A stretch of DNA of 58,139 nt from an uncultured Corynebacterium sp. (GTDB lineage: Bacteria > Actinomycetota > Actinomycetes > Mycobacteriales > Mycobacteriaceae): positions 1 through 58,139 of the forward strand of contig CAMIFC010000010.1 in assembly GCA_946220775.1 (NCBI GenBank), written 5' to 3'. Shown here one piece after another: positions 28,753-36,749 of this stretch. The notes below the pieces were generated by a model that saw only the letters and a list, made by a program, of their open reading frames with translations, had not been told where the DNA came from and searched no databases. The position numbers and the translations under genes were made by a program. The first letter of the stretch is position 1. Every line of letters begins with the position of its first letter.

Positions 28753-29192
28753 TATGGTCGCCCCCTCAACACACGCTCAGGCCACCTAATCGGCCTCGGG
28801 AACCGGCCACGAGCACCACGCGGATACAGGCCAAGTTCCGCAAGCAGGTCATCCGTCAACGCGACACCGGAGAAACGCACCATCTGGCCCGCGTCCGTGT
28901 AGGTCACAGAATCAGCCTGCGGCCCCGTCGTCGACGACACGCTACGCACACCAGCATGAGCGCCGACCACCACCGCAGCCGCGACCATCTCCCGCACCAC
29001 GCGGGTAGCAGCCAGCCGCAGCCACGGCACCGTCTCCAGCTCGCGGTCGAAGTCCCGCCCGCGCCGTAGGAAAGCCTCGCGGATCAGGTCAATAGAATCC
29101 CGCACCCGCACCTCAATGAAATCCAGCTGCTCATCAGTGACAGGTACGGGAATACGATCGGCCACATCAATAGCAGTGACATCGAGAGCCAC
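28752..29192 (-). CDS. Head-tail connector (Gp19/Gp15/Gp42-like)
   Basis: 146 aa. The helical pattern LDFIEVRVRDSIDLIREAFLRRGRDF with LRLAATRVVREMVAAAVV is typical of actinophage connector proteins of this family, which form the ring under the portal. It is the first of four tightly packed neck genes. Confidence 0.75.
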   Translation of the reverse strand: MALDVTAIDVADRIPVPVTDEQLDFIEVRVRDSIDLIREAFLRRGRDFDRELETVPWLRLAATRVVREMVAAAVVVGAHAGVRSVSSTTGPQADSVTYTDAGQMVRFSGVALTDDLLAELGLYPRGARGRFPRPIRWPERVLRGRP

Positions 29193-29209
29193 AATGCCCT
29201 CCTTCCCCG

Positions 29210-29524
29210 CTACTGCACAGCGGCAATCATCTCACGCTTCGACAGGCCAGACGGGTTGATTCCAACCTCAGTGAGGTATTCCTTCCACCGGGCAGCAGAT
29301 GCCGACTTAGGTGGCTTCTCCGGCTTGTTATCCTTCACCTTTTCGCCGCCACCGGCGGGCGCGGACTCCACGGCCGGCTTGGGCTTCACAGCGGCAGTAG
29401 TAGCGGCCTCAGCGCCGATCCGGGCGATGAACCCGGCCTCCTGCTCGCTGACCTCCACCACCTCACCACTGCGGTACAGGCGACGACCCGGCAGGCGAAC
29501 AGCCTTACCCAGAGTCACCTTCAT
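29210..29524 (-). CDS. Small head-associated protein with HeH/Rho-like C-terminal motif
   Basis: 104 aa. The N-terminus is a small beta domain (AVRLPGRRLYRSGEVVEVSEQEAGF) and the middle is Pro/Lys/Ala-rich. The C-terminus ARWKEYLTEVGINPSGLSKREMIAAV resembles the HeH/SAP/Rho-N helix-extended-helix fold that binds nucleic acid. It overlaps the capsid gene stop by one base. Its role is uncertain; such proteins occur between capsid and connector genes in actinophages. Confidence 0.65.
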   Translation of the reverse strand: MKVTLGKAVRLPGRRLYRSGEVVEVSEQEAGFIARIGAEAATTAAVKPKPAVESAPAGGGEKVKDNKPEKPPKSASAARWKEYLTEVGINPSGLSKREMIAAVQ

Positions 29525-30456
29525 TAGCCAGTCACCAGCCCAGTCAACTTCACCACGGACTTCGGCGCATCAACAGCGAAAGCACGACGATGCACGTAGT
29601 CCGAACGGAACGACATGGTCGAACCACCCAGGCGGGAATCCCCACGCTCAGCGTAGAAATCCGTGACCTGCGCAGGCTCACGCTGCGCCATGAAACCAGC
29701 GGTCTGCTGCTGACCCAAGTACGCCGTACCCTTCGGCACGAAGTGCGACTTGACGATCTGCACACCACCGAAAATCAGTGGTTCCGCAGCAACCCCCTTG
29801 AACAGTGGGTTCTCGGCGGCCATGTTGCCGATGTACAGCTTCTGAACCTGCTCATTGCGCTTAAGAAGGTTCAGCGTGACGGGGTTGATCAGCAAAGCGT
29901 CTGGGGCGTACTCGTAGTACCGGCCATCTTCGGTCTCTGCGCCCATGATCAGTTCCATCGCGTCCAGGAAGTCGCCAGCCGGATCACCACTCTGCTGGTC
30001 CCATGCCGTACCGACAGCCAGTTCTTCCAGCCCAGCCTCATCGAACGCTGCGATAGCATCACGCGCCTGAGAGCGGATGATCGTGTTCTTCCGAGCACGC
30101 AGCTCACGAGCCACCGCGTCCATATCATTGTCGTTCCGCTGCTCCCACGACACACGAATACCGACACCGAGCTTCTCGATCGCCTTCGTCTTCAGCTCAC
30201 CACCGACTGGGTCGCCGACAGGGATTTCACCGTACTCAGCGACACGCTGGACATCCTCATCCAGGTACTGCGGTAGAGACTCACGGAAGCCCACGACGTT
30301 AGAGTTGACGGTCACATCGCGGAAGAAAATCTTCTGGATTTCCTCACCGTTCAGCTCCTCGAGCAGCAGTTCTGGGATGAAATGCGGGTCAGACAGTGCC
30401 TCATCGACGGTTAAGCCGCTGAGCAGGTCAAAGCTAGAGTTAATAACCTCAGCCAT
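29524..30456 (-). CDS. Major capsid protein
   Basis: 310 aa with HK97-fold features: an N-arm, a P-domain segment (YAPDALLINPVTLNLLKRNEQVQKLYIGN), and a C-terminal strand-rich A-domain (TAYLGQQQTAGFMAQREP, HRRAFAVDAPKSVVKL). It is third in the head block after protease/scaffold and decoration protein, the usual order. No separate delta domain is needed because a scaffold is encoded inside the protease gene. Confidence 0.88.
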   Translation of the reverse strand: MAEVINSSFDLLSGLTVDEALSDPHFIPELLLEELNGEEIQKIFFRDVTVNSNVVGFRESLPQYLDEDVQRVAEYGEIPVGDPVGGELKTKAIEKLGVGIRVSWEQRNDNDMDAVARELRARKNTIIRSQARDAIAAFDEAGLEELAVGTAWDQQSGDPAGDFLDAMELIMGAETEDGRYYEYAPDALLINPVTLNLLKRNEQVQKLYIGNMAAENPLFKGVAAEPLIFGGVQIVKSHFVPKGTAYLGQQQTAGFMAQREPAQVTDFYAERGDSRLGGSTMSFRSDYVHRRAFAVDAPKSVVKLTGLVTG

Positions 30457-30480
30457 GTTGTTGTTCTCCTTCTTTAGGTT

Positions 30481-30631
30481 TTAGTTCCAGGGCAATGTGC
30501 CGGTGGAAGGCGAGTCGCCGCTGTTGTCAGGATCCTCAGGCTCAGGCTGAGGGTCAGGGACAGGATCTGGTTCAGGCTCAGGATCAGGAGCAGGCCCCGG
30601 CTCAGGTTCCGGTTCCGGCTCTACTGGCCTA
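30481..30631 (-). CDS. -1 frame extension of the decoration protein
   Basis: An open frame without its own start: after the slip the codons read RPVEPEPEPEPG, continue as Pro-Glu/Pro-Asp repeats for about 50 residues, and end GDSPSTGTLPWN-stop. The tail-tube protein ends STGTLPWN-stop with the same type of linker, so this reading is real coding sequence. The joining point is the heptamer C CCT TTA at 30630-30636, in the exact frame needed for -1 slippage. A missing C in the C-run is the alternative explanation. Confidence 0.8.
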
Positions 30632-31025
30632 AAGGGGTATCGCCGCCCACAGCAGGCAGACCACTCAGCACAGTCAAAACAGCGCCACCCTCACCATCAC
30701 GAACAGCAACACCAACCAGAGTGGCACCACTGGTGGCGACCTCACCGTTATCCGCGACATACACCGGGGCACCGGCCTTGAAACCATCAGCCTTGCCGCC
30801 CTTGGCACGCAGCTTGATGGCACAGCCACCGTAGTGGACAGCAATGTTGGTTGGCTTGGTGGTCAGGCCAGGATCGGCGATCTCAGTGACAACACCGAAA
30901 GGCTTATCGCCAGCACCGGCGACAGACACCGTGCCACCAGCATTCAGCTTCACCAGGGTAAACTTCTCGATACGCTCAGCAGCCTGGAAAGTAATTGGGC
31001 TACCAGTGAAAGTTGGGTTAGACAT
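30621..31025 (-). CDS. Head decoration protein
   Basis: 134 aa in the zero frame. VKLNAGGTVSVAGAGDKPFGVVTE and FKAGAPVYVADNGEVATSGATLVGVAV are typical of lambda gpD/DUF2190-like capsid decoration proteins that trimerise on the expanded head. It sits between scaffold and major capsid genes. The zero frame ends GDTPLGQ-TAG directly after a slippery heptamer, so a fraction of the protein probably carries the 50-residue arm described in the neighbouring entry. Confidence 0.85.
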   Translation of the reverse strand: MSNPTFTGSPITFQAAERIEKFTLVKLNAGGTVSVAGAGDKPFGVVTEIADPGLTTKPTNIAVHYGGCAIKLRAKGGKADGFKAGAPVYVADNGEVATSGATLVGVAVRDGEGGAVLTVLSGLPAVGGDTPLGQ

Positions 31026-31037
31026 AAAACCCTCTCC

Positions 31038-31805
31038 TTACTTGTTGTTCAGGCGCGACTGCGCCAGGTCACGAAGATTCACACTCGACTCGGCAGGCTC
31101 CGGGTCAGCCCCATAGCCCACCTCACCGCGCGGAATCGTGTTCTTCGGGTTACGCCCGTACAGATCACGGGCGATCTGCGCGTCACGGTGAATCGCCTTG
31201 CGCGCCTTATTGCGCAGCGCCGCGCTGATACGCCCATCGCGTACCCATTGATCCACTTCGTCGTCCAGCTTCCGGGCTTCCGAAGCCTCATAGGCCTTCT
31301 GGCCGTGCGCCGCAGCTTCCCGCAGCATGTTGTAGGTCTCCCGGTCGAGGGTCACGACATCATCACGGGCTTCTGCTGGCTCATCAGCGAGCGGCTCAGA
31401 CGGGGTGGACTCACTGGTCTCTTCCTCGTCCTCGGACACCGCACGCACCTCCACGACCAGGGGAACAGCCACGCCGCTCACATCGATGGTGAACTCGGCC
31501 TTCTCCCCCGGCTCAACACCAGACCGGGCGATGATCGTCACGACACCAGCCTCATCCACCTCAGCGTCGAACCCCTCAGCGGACTCAGCGATGGTGAATT
31601 CAGCCCCGGCGGGGATACCATCCTCCCCATCAACGATCGGGGAGACCGTGACCTTCTCCGTAGGGGCGACACGCACACCCTCCGGGTAGGTGATATCCAC
31701 CGTGGCCTCCACGCTCACCTGCTCATTAAAAAACCCGGACAGTGCCTTTGCGACATCGTCCGGGGACTTCCCAAGCTCTTCTGCGAGCTGGTTAAGAATA
31801 CTCAT
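31038..31805 (-). CDS. Scaffold protein from an internal start
   Basis: This is the same frame as the C-terminal half of the protease gene. The RBS GGAGGAAGG is perfect and optimally placed before the ATG at 31805, immediately after the protease domain and a Lys/Pro linker. Producing free scaffold in excess over protease is a known head-assembly strategy; here it is inferred from the RBS. Confidence 0.65.
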   Translation of the reverse strand: MSILNQLAEELGKSPDDVAKALSGFFNEQVSVEATVDITYPEGVRVAPTEKVTVSPIVDGEDGIPAGAEFTIAESAEGFDAEVDEAGVVTIIARSGVEPGEKAEFTIDVSGVAVPLVVEVRAVSEDEEETSESTPSEPLADEPAEARDDVVTLDRETYNMLREAAAHGQKAYEASEARKLDDEVDQWVRDGRISAALRNKARKAIHRDAQIARDLYGRNPKNTIPRGEVGYGADPEPAESSVNLRDLAQSRLNNK

Positions 31806-32423
31806 GCTCTTACCTTCCTCCGGGGGAGTTTCCGCCCGGCTGATCTTCGGCGCGGGCGCGTCCTTACGCCCCGCGTACCGGCACGACGCGTACACCCGCG
31901 ACCCCGCGAAAGCGGACACGGTCTCACGCTCCGGGCGCTTCGCTTCCTCGATGGCGTCCACGAGGCCAGCGTCCAGCGCCTCCTGCGCCGTGTACCACGT
32001 CTCAGCGGCCATCACGTCCAGCCACTCTGCGACATCGCCACCGGCACTCTCGGCGTAAATCTGCGCGATTTTCTCGTCCTGCCGCTCCAGGTCGGCAATC
32101 TTCTTCCGCACATCATCAGCGTTACCGGCCACCATGCTCCACGCCTTGTGGATCATGATCTCGCTGTACGGACGAGCGACCACACGGCCCCCGCACCCCA
32201 CAGCGATGAAAGACGCGGCAGACAGGGCGGCGGACTCCACCACCACAGTGATATCCCCGTCGTACTCGCGGAGGGCATTCAGGACCCCGATTCCTTCGAA
32301 AACATCACCACCGGGGCTGTTGATACGTACGGTGATAGGCCCCTCGGCGTTGGCGAGCTGCTCGCGGACAGACGCGGTCGTCGTCTCGAAGCCGATCTCG
32401 CCGTAAATCATGACATCGGTCAT
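31038..32423 (-). CDS. Prohead protease (ClpP-like) fused to scaffold
   Basis: 461 aa. Residues 1-190 are a ClpP-fold serine protease: NSPGGDVFEG oxyanion region, Ser68 in SAALSAASFIA, His92 in MIHKAW. The C-terminal half contains two beta domains, an acidic linker and a helical scaffold (YNMLREAAAHGQKAYEASEARKL). An in-frame ATG at 31805 with GGAGGAAGG seven bases upstream should yield a separate 255-residue scaffold (MSILNQLAEELGKS), as in lambda C/Nu3. Confidence 0.88.
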   Translation of the reverse strand: MTDVMIYGEIGFETTTASVREQLANAEGPITVRINSPGGDVFEGIGVLNALREYDGDITVVVESAALSAASFIAVGCGGRVVARPYSEIMIHKAWSMVAGNADDVRKKIADLERQDEKIAQIYAESAGGDVAEWLDVMAAETWYTAQEALDAGLVDAIEEAKRPERETVSAFAGSRVYASCRYAGRKDAPAPKISRAETPPEEGKSMSILNQLAEELGKSPDDVAKALSGFFNEQVSVEATVDITYPEGVRVAPTEKVTVSPIVDGEDGIPAGAEFTIAESAEGFDAEVDEAGVVTIIARSGVEPGEKAEFTIDVSGVAVPLVVEVRAVSEDEEETSESTPSEPLADEPAEARDDVVTLDRETYNMLREAAAHGQKAYEASEARKLDDEVDQWVRDGRISAALRNKARKAIHRDAQIARDLYGRNPKNTIPRGEVGYGADPEPAESSVNLRDLAQSRLNNK

Positions 32424-33751
32424 TCGGCACCCTCCTTCACGGGCTGCTCTGATTGTTCCTCCGGTTCAGGGTCACGCAGCGTCACCCCAAGCTCCCCTTC
32501 CAGCTCCTGACGGTGCTTCTTCGACTCCAACGCGTCCCGCAAAGTCTCCTTCGCCGGGAGCGCGTACAGGCCACGCTGGTGCACCTCCAGAGGCTTGTCC
32601 TTCTGGATTACTCCGGCCTCTACCAGGGCACGGAGGTCTTGCGGTGTAAGCTCCTTGCGCGACCCGATAGCGTCAAACGACAGGCGCGGGCATGGCCCGT
32701 CGTACTCAGGGAAAGCGACCCGCACCAAATCTTCGATGACGTGTTGGTTCGCCACGTCACACACCCACTCGGCCACAGTCTGCTCCGACTGGGAGAAGAA
32801 ATTCGTCTGCGTATCAGCCAGCGCGTAAGACCCTCCCCCGCCTTCGAGGTTCAGGAAATTCGCCAGCACCACATTCGCGATCTGCGCGTCGTGGTACTCG
32901 ATAGCCTGACGCGGGCTCACCAGCTGACCAGATACCCCCAAAAGCTGCAGCTTCGACCCAGCCGGGATAGACGCGGCGGCGAACTCGCCACTACGTAGGT
33001 TCTCCGCGATCTCCTGCCCACGGTCAAGATCAGCATCCGGGTCAAGCGACAGCTCACTACCCTCGTACACCGGCACGCCCATGCCATTACGGTCGAGAGT
33101 TGAGACCTCCTTGCGGAGCAATTCATCCTTGATCTTCCAGTGCTTATACGCCGGCCGGAAAATCGACGTGCCCACCCACTGCGACCCAATATCATCAAAA
33201 ATGTAGGCCACCAGCTGAGACACGGGAATCTTCGACCGCTCACGCGACACGGAATCACCCGTGTAGGCGCGCTGCTCAATCGACTCCAGCCCACCATCAG
33301 CGGCCACATTGATCTTGTCGATAGTGCCCGGCCACCGTGGCGCAAGCTTCACCAAGTGCTCCAGCCCATCCTCACCGACCTCGTACACCTGCTCGAAAAA
33401 CATGTGCCCAAAAGCCAACGCATACAGCAGCTGCTCCAGGTGCTTATCCCACGACACACGACCAGCACTCCCAGCCAGGGGCGCGTTAGGGTCATCACCG
33501 GCGATACGCAGGCGAAGATCATTCGCCACATGCGCCACCACATCCAGGTCCGCCCCGTTGGGGTCTACCTGCCAGTTCGCGCGCCGAATCGGCAGCGTCA
33601 CAGCACGATACACTGCCTTAACCTTCGCGTCCTCGCGCAGCATCTTCGAAAACGTCTTCGACGACTGAGGGAACGCGAGCATGCGGTTATCCTCCGCGAG
33701 CGCGTGATTACGCACCCCACGGGCAACACCGATTTCTTGGCGGTCAGCCAT
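32420..33751 (-). CDS. Portal protein
   Basis: 443 aa. GHMFFEQVYEV, SKIPVSQLVAYIFDDIGSQWVG and KHWKIKDELLRKEVSTLDRNGMG are typical of the DUF935/Mu gp29-like portal family; the C-terminal ~90 residues are helical and charged. Twelve copies form the DNA channel. It lies directly after the large terminase and overlaps the protease start by 4 bp. Confidence 0.9.
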   Translation of the reverse strand: MADRQEIGVARGVRNHALAEDNRMLAFPQSSKTFSKMLREDAKVKAVYRAVTLPIRRANWQVDPNGADLDVVAHVANDLRLRIAGDDPNAPLAGSAGRVSWDKHLEQLLYALAFGHMFFEQVYEVGEDGLEHLVKLAPRWPGTIDKINVAADGGLESIEQRAYTGDSVSRERSKIPVSQLVAYIFDDIGSQWVGTSIFRPAYKHWKIKDELLRKEVSTLDRNGMGVPVYEGSELSLDPDADLDRGQEIAENLRSGEFAAASIPAGSKLQLLGVSGQLVSPRQAIEYHDAQIANVVLANFLNLEGGGGSYALADTQTNFFSQSEQTVAEWVCDVANQHVIEDLVRVAFPEYDGPCPRLSFDAIGSRKELTPQDLRALVEAGVIQKDKPLEVHQRGLYALPAKETLRDALESKKHRQELEGELGVTLRDPEPEEQSEQPVKEGAE

Positions 33752-33764
33752 TCGCCACCACCTC

Positions 33765-35315
33765 CTAGAAACTCATTTCCACGACACCCCGCGAGCGCGG
33801 CACCGCGCGGGCCTTACCTACGTACTTCTTCAAGCGTTTAGCGTCCGGAGCCTCCACATCGGCCACCCCGTATTCGTCCAGCCCCCACACAGCGAAAGTC
33901 GCCGCGACCAATTGGCACACAACACCGTCCTTACGAGTCAAGGCTCGCCCGTTCGCGTTACCCTCACGGAACTGAGCCACCTTCAAAGCCTCCAGCCAAC
34001 GCAGATCACCGTCATGAGTGATCTTCCCCTCCGAAAACAGCGTCAAGAAAAGCTCGGTCGCCTGCGTGACCTGCGACCACTTAATCAGCTCAGGCTCCAC
34101 ATCACGCCGACGCAGCGGAGTCACAAGCGTCGAGGCCGTACCCTTCGGGTCAAGCACCACCGCCACCGGGTCATTAGCCTCCACCGACGCGGAAATACTC
34201 TGCACAATCTCATCACGGTCAAACACGTCAACCGGGGCGAGCGACAGGTGAACACCCCTCGTGGTGCGCTCCGCTGCGACCAAAGCCACAGTGTCACCAT
34301 CCGGGGTCACATCACCGGCGATACACGCCTCCCCCACCGGCTCCGGGTCATCATCGTAAGCCTGCGCCCACTCGGCCAGGTCAATGATCGGCACAAAGTC
34401 AGTCTCATCATCATCCCTCGGCACCCAGTTACCGATGCCCAGGGACTCCACAAGAAACGACTCGCGAAGATCAACACTTGTTTTCGCTGCGCGCGCCTCA
34501 GTCTCAACCTCAATCAGCTGCGCACCGAAATGGCCACCCCCTTCGACCAGCGACGGGTTAGCCTGCACCCACGCCTCACGCGAAAAAGGGTCAGCCCCCT
34601 CCTCCGGCGACCACTCCTTCAGCATCACGCCCGGAGCATCGTCCATCGCAGCCCAGCGCTTAGCGGAGAAAACCGCCCCGTGCGAATGCTCATACCTGTT
34701 CACCGGGGAGCTGATGAAAATCTTCTGCGCATTAGGTCGGGCCTTCGTCGTGTTATTCATTGCCGCATAGACCTCATTCGGCAGGTCGAAGCACTCATCA
34801 AACACAACCAGATCGAACGACAAGCCACGCCCCGTTTTCTTCGTGCGGGTGCGGAAATAAATCTTCGCCCCGTTCGGAAAATGAATCGCGTCCTTGCCAT
34901 TCGACTTAATCAGCTTCGGCTCGCCAGGGAACTGACCAGCCCACCACCCCATCAGATCGGGGTTCATGCTGATCAGGTCGAAAAGACGCTCGCCCGCGTC
35001 AATCGCCGTATCCAGGAAGTGCGCAGAGTGCATAATCCGCTGCTCATCAAGGAGGTAAATCCCCACCAGCTCCCGGGCCACCAGAATTTCGCCCTTGCCG
35101 TTCTGGCGGGGCACCGAAGACACCACCTCACGCGACGCCCACGTCCCGTCCTCCCCCGTTAAAAGCATGTCCCTCAGGAAATGCTCCTGCCACGGGTACA
35201 GTGTCATCCCCACAACGCGGCAAAACTCCACAGCCTTATCCGCAATCGTCGCGTCCCCATCGGGCACGACCTCCAGGCGCGGCACCTGCCGACCAATCAA
35301 CCAATCAGGCTTCAC
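33765..35315 (-). CDS. Terminase large subunit
   Basis: 516 aa. The packaging ATPase has Walker A VPRQNGKG near residue 68 and Walker B DLVVFDECFDL near 170. The C-terminal RNase H-like nuclease shows acidic motifs in IAGDVTPDGDTVALV and VVLDPKGTAS. It drives DNA into the prohead and cuts concatemers. Upstream are the small subunit and an HNH gene. Confidence 0.94.
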   Translation of the reverse strand: MKPDWLIGRQVPRLEVVPDGDATIADKAVEFCRVVGMTLYPWQEHFLRDMLLTGEDGTWASREVVSSVPRQNGKGEILVARELVGIYLLDEQRIMHSAHFLDTAIDAGERLFDLISMNPDLMGWWAGQFPGEPKLIKSNGKDAIHFPNGAKIYFRTRTKKTGRGLSFDLVVFDECFDLPNEVYAAMNNTTKARPNAQKIFISSPVNRYEHSHGAVFSAKRWAAMDDAPGVMLKEWSPEEGADPFSREAWVQANPSLVEGGGHFGAQLIEVETEARAAKTSVDLRESFLVESLGIGNWVPRDDDETDFVPIIDLAEWAQAYDDDPEPVGEACIAGDVTPDGDTVALVAAERTTRGVHLSLAPVDVFDRDEIVQSISASVEANDPVAVVLDPKGTASTLVTPLRRRDVEPELIKWSQVTQATELFLTLFSEGKITHDGDLRWLEALKVAQFREGNANGRALTRKDGVVCQLVAATFAVWGLDEYGVADVEAPDAKRLKKYVGKARAVPRSRGVVEMSF

Positions 35316-35333
35316 CAGGCACCACCTCCCGTG

Positions 35334-35657
35334 CTACACAACCTTAAATTTCGCCAGCCCACCACCAGCAGGCTTCTCCGCCTGAGCCGGGGCGACCATC
35401 GCACCACCGAAAAGATCAGGGCGATCCTTCACCCACCCGCGAATCTCCGACGAGCAGCGTTTCTCCACCATCAACGCCGGATGCTCCACCGGAAACCCCC
35501 TACCATCATCGATAATCACCCCCTCAGCCAGCACCTGCTGACTAGCCTGCTCCAGCTCAATAATCAGCCGCGCCACCGCATACACAGCGGACTCCTCGAA
35601 AGGCGTTAAATCACGACCATCACGCAGCCGCTCAAACTCCTCATCAATACGCTTCAC
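35334..35657 (-). CDS. Terminase small subunit (P27-like)
   Basis: 107 aa, acidic and helical, with HPALMVEKRCSSEIRGWVKDRPDLFG, the conserved tail region of P27-type small terminases. The N-terminal helices (FEESAVYAVARLIIELEQASQQVL) fit an oligomerising, DNA-recognising subunit. It lies 18 bp before terL. Confidence 0.78.
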   Translation of the reverse strand: MKRIDEEFERLRDGRDLTPFEESAVYAVARLIIELEQASQQVLAEGVIIDDGRGFPVEHPALMVEKRCSSEIRGWVKDRPDLFGGAMVAPAQAEKPAGGGLAKFKVV

Positions 35658-35814
35658 GTCAGACTCACCTCCAGATCAGTAAAAGAATCCCACAATACGA
35701 AACAAAACAGCCAGCAAACCAGCAGGTCAAGCAACCTCCCCAAGGGGATTTCACCATGTGGGAGAGAGACACCACTGAGAGCCACGCCGGGGAGGGGGCA
35801 CTTGACCTACCCCC
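35658..35814 (-). other. Non-coding gap beside the terminase genes, possible cos/packaging region
   Basis: 157 bp with no credible ORF. It contains a CCCC/GGGG hairpin and the sequence GGTCAAG twice in direct orientation on the minus strand (near 35797 and as GCTTGACC/GGTCAAG near 35730). Phages with an HNH gene next to the terminase usually have cos in or next to these gaps. The ends cannot be located from the integrated form. Confidence 0.3.
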
Positions 35815-36213
35815 TTAATATTTTTTAGGGGTCCTGACCTGCGGTTTTAGGTTTTGTTTATTGTTTCCATTGGAATCTTTTGTGTTTTGGTTTTGGTTTT
35901 GGTGGTTGTGGTGGTGTGTGTGTGGGAGTCCCCATTGTGCGCGTGCTCCGTCGAGGCTGTTGCAGGTTTTGTGGAGTAGGCGGGTGGGGAGGTTGCGGCG
36001 TTTGTTTGTTGTGTCTTTTTGTCTGATTTCGTGGTCTGCTTCGAGGGTGTAGCCGTCCCAGTTTTTGTGTTTGTCGCGGTACATGGGTTGTCCGCAGTAT
36101 TGGCATGGGGTGCCGTCTTTGTGGTTGTGGATGAGGCGTTTGCGGGCTTGTTGGTGGGTGTAGCCGTAGCCACGTTGTGTGGTGTTTTGTTTTTTAGGGG
36201 ATTGTTTTTTCAT
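35815..36213 (-). CDS. HNH endonuclease of the packaging module
   Basis: 132 aa from the ATG at 36213 with AGGGGG upstream. The HNH/zinc motif is visible: CQYCGQP, then TLEADHEIRQKD (catalytic His), then LLHKTCNSLDGARAQ. The N-terminus is Lys-rich and the last 35 residues are a His/Asn/Gln-rich low-complexity tail. HNH proteins beside TerS/TerL help cut cos DNA in many cos phages. Confidence 0.87.
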   Translation of the reverse strand: MKKQSPKKQNTTQRGYGYTHQQARKRLIHNHKDGTPCQYCGQPMYRDKHKNWDGYTLEADHEIRQKDTTNKRRNLPTRLLHKTCNSLDGARAQWGLPHTHHHNHQNQNQNTKDSNGNNKQNLKPQVRTPKKY

Positions 36214-36497
36214 GTTTCCCCCTTTTTTTGTGGTGTTTGGTGCCGTGGGTGGATTTACACCACCGACGTGCAGTGTCGTTATGCACTGTGTCCTCTTGCC
36301 CAGTGGGGCGCACGGCATCAGCAGTTTGTTGACTTGCTTAGGTCTGCGGTTGCGAGCCGCCTCTATTCCTAGGGGGCTACCTTAGGCGCAGCTACAACGA
36401 AAAGGTTGAGTAGCTAACCCGCAATGCCAAGGGAATTCTAAGCGCCACCTCTCGGTAGTGCGCCTACCCCCGTTCAGGGACCCTGCCATCCGCTATG
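36214..36497 (-). other. Structured non-coding region between tRNA-Arg(CCU) and HNH
   Basis: No convincing ORF in 284 bp. Several stems are seen on the minus strand: GTGCA/TGCAC around TAACGACAC (near 36268), AGCTAC/GTAGCT (near 36390-36415), and GGCGC pairs near 36445. The strings TGTCGTTATG and GGATTTACACC resemble TGTCGTTACG and GGATCTACACC at 48.12-48.15 kb. It could be a cos or regulatory region, or the tRNA 3' trailer. Confidence 0.35.
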
Positions 36498-36571
36498 TGC
36501 GTTCGGCGGGAGTTGAACCCGCGGCCTGCAGACTAGGATTCTGCTGCTCTGTCCGTCTGAGCTACGAGCGC
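36498..36571 (-). tRNA. Phage-encoded tRNA-Arg(CCU)
   Basis: 74 nt, full cloverleaf: acceptor GCGCTCG/CGAACGC with one mismatch, D-stem GCTC/GAGC, anticodon stem GCAGA/TCTGC with loop ATCCTAG (anticodon CCU), T-arm GCGGG-TTCAACT-CCCGC, discriminator A. It reads AGG codons. It lies within the phage, before the packaging genes. Confidence 0.88.
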
Positions 36572-36749
36572 TGTGGGCAGTTTTGCGACGTGCCCAGGTG
36601 CCTCGAAACAGGCGTTTTGGCATTTCCGCCGTTCTGCCTGCTCGGAAATGCTGCCCGGCGTTCCCCTTGTTGGGGTTGTGCAGCGGCTCATCCCCGCGGG
36701 CGCGGAGAACATGCTACACGTTAGTGTAGCATGCGTGTGGACATTATGT

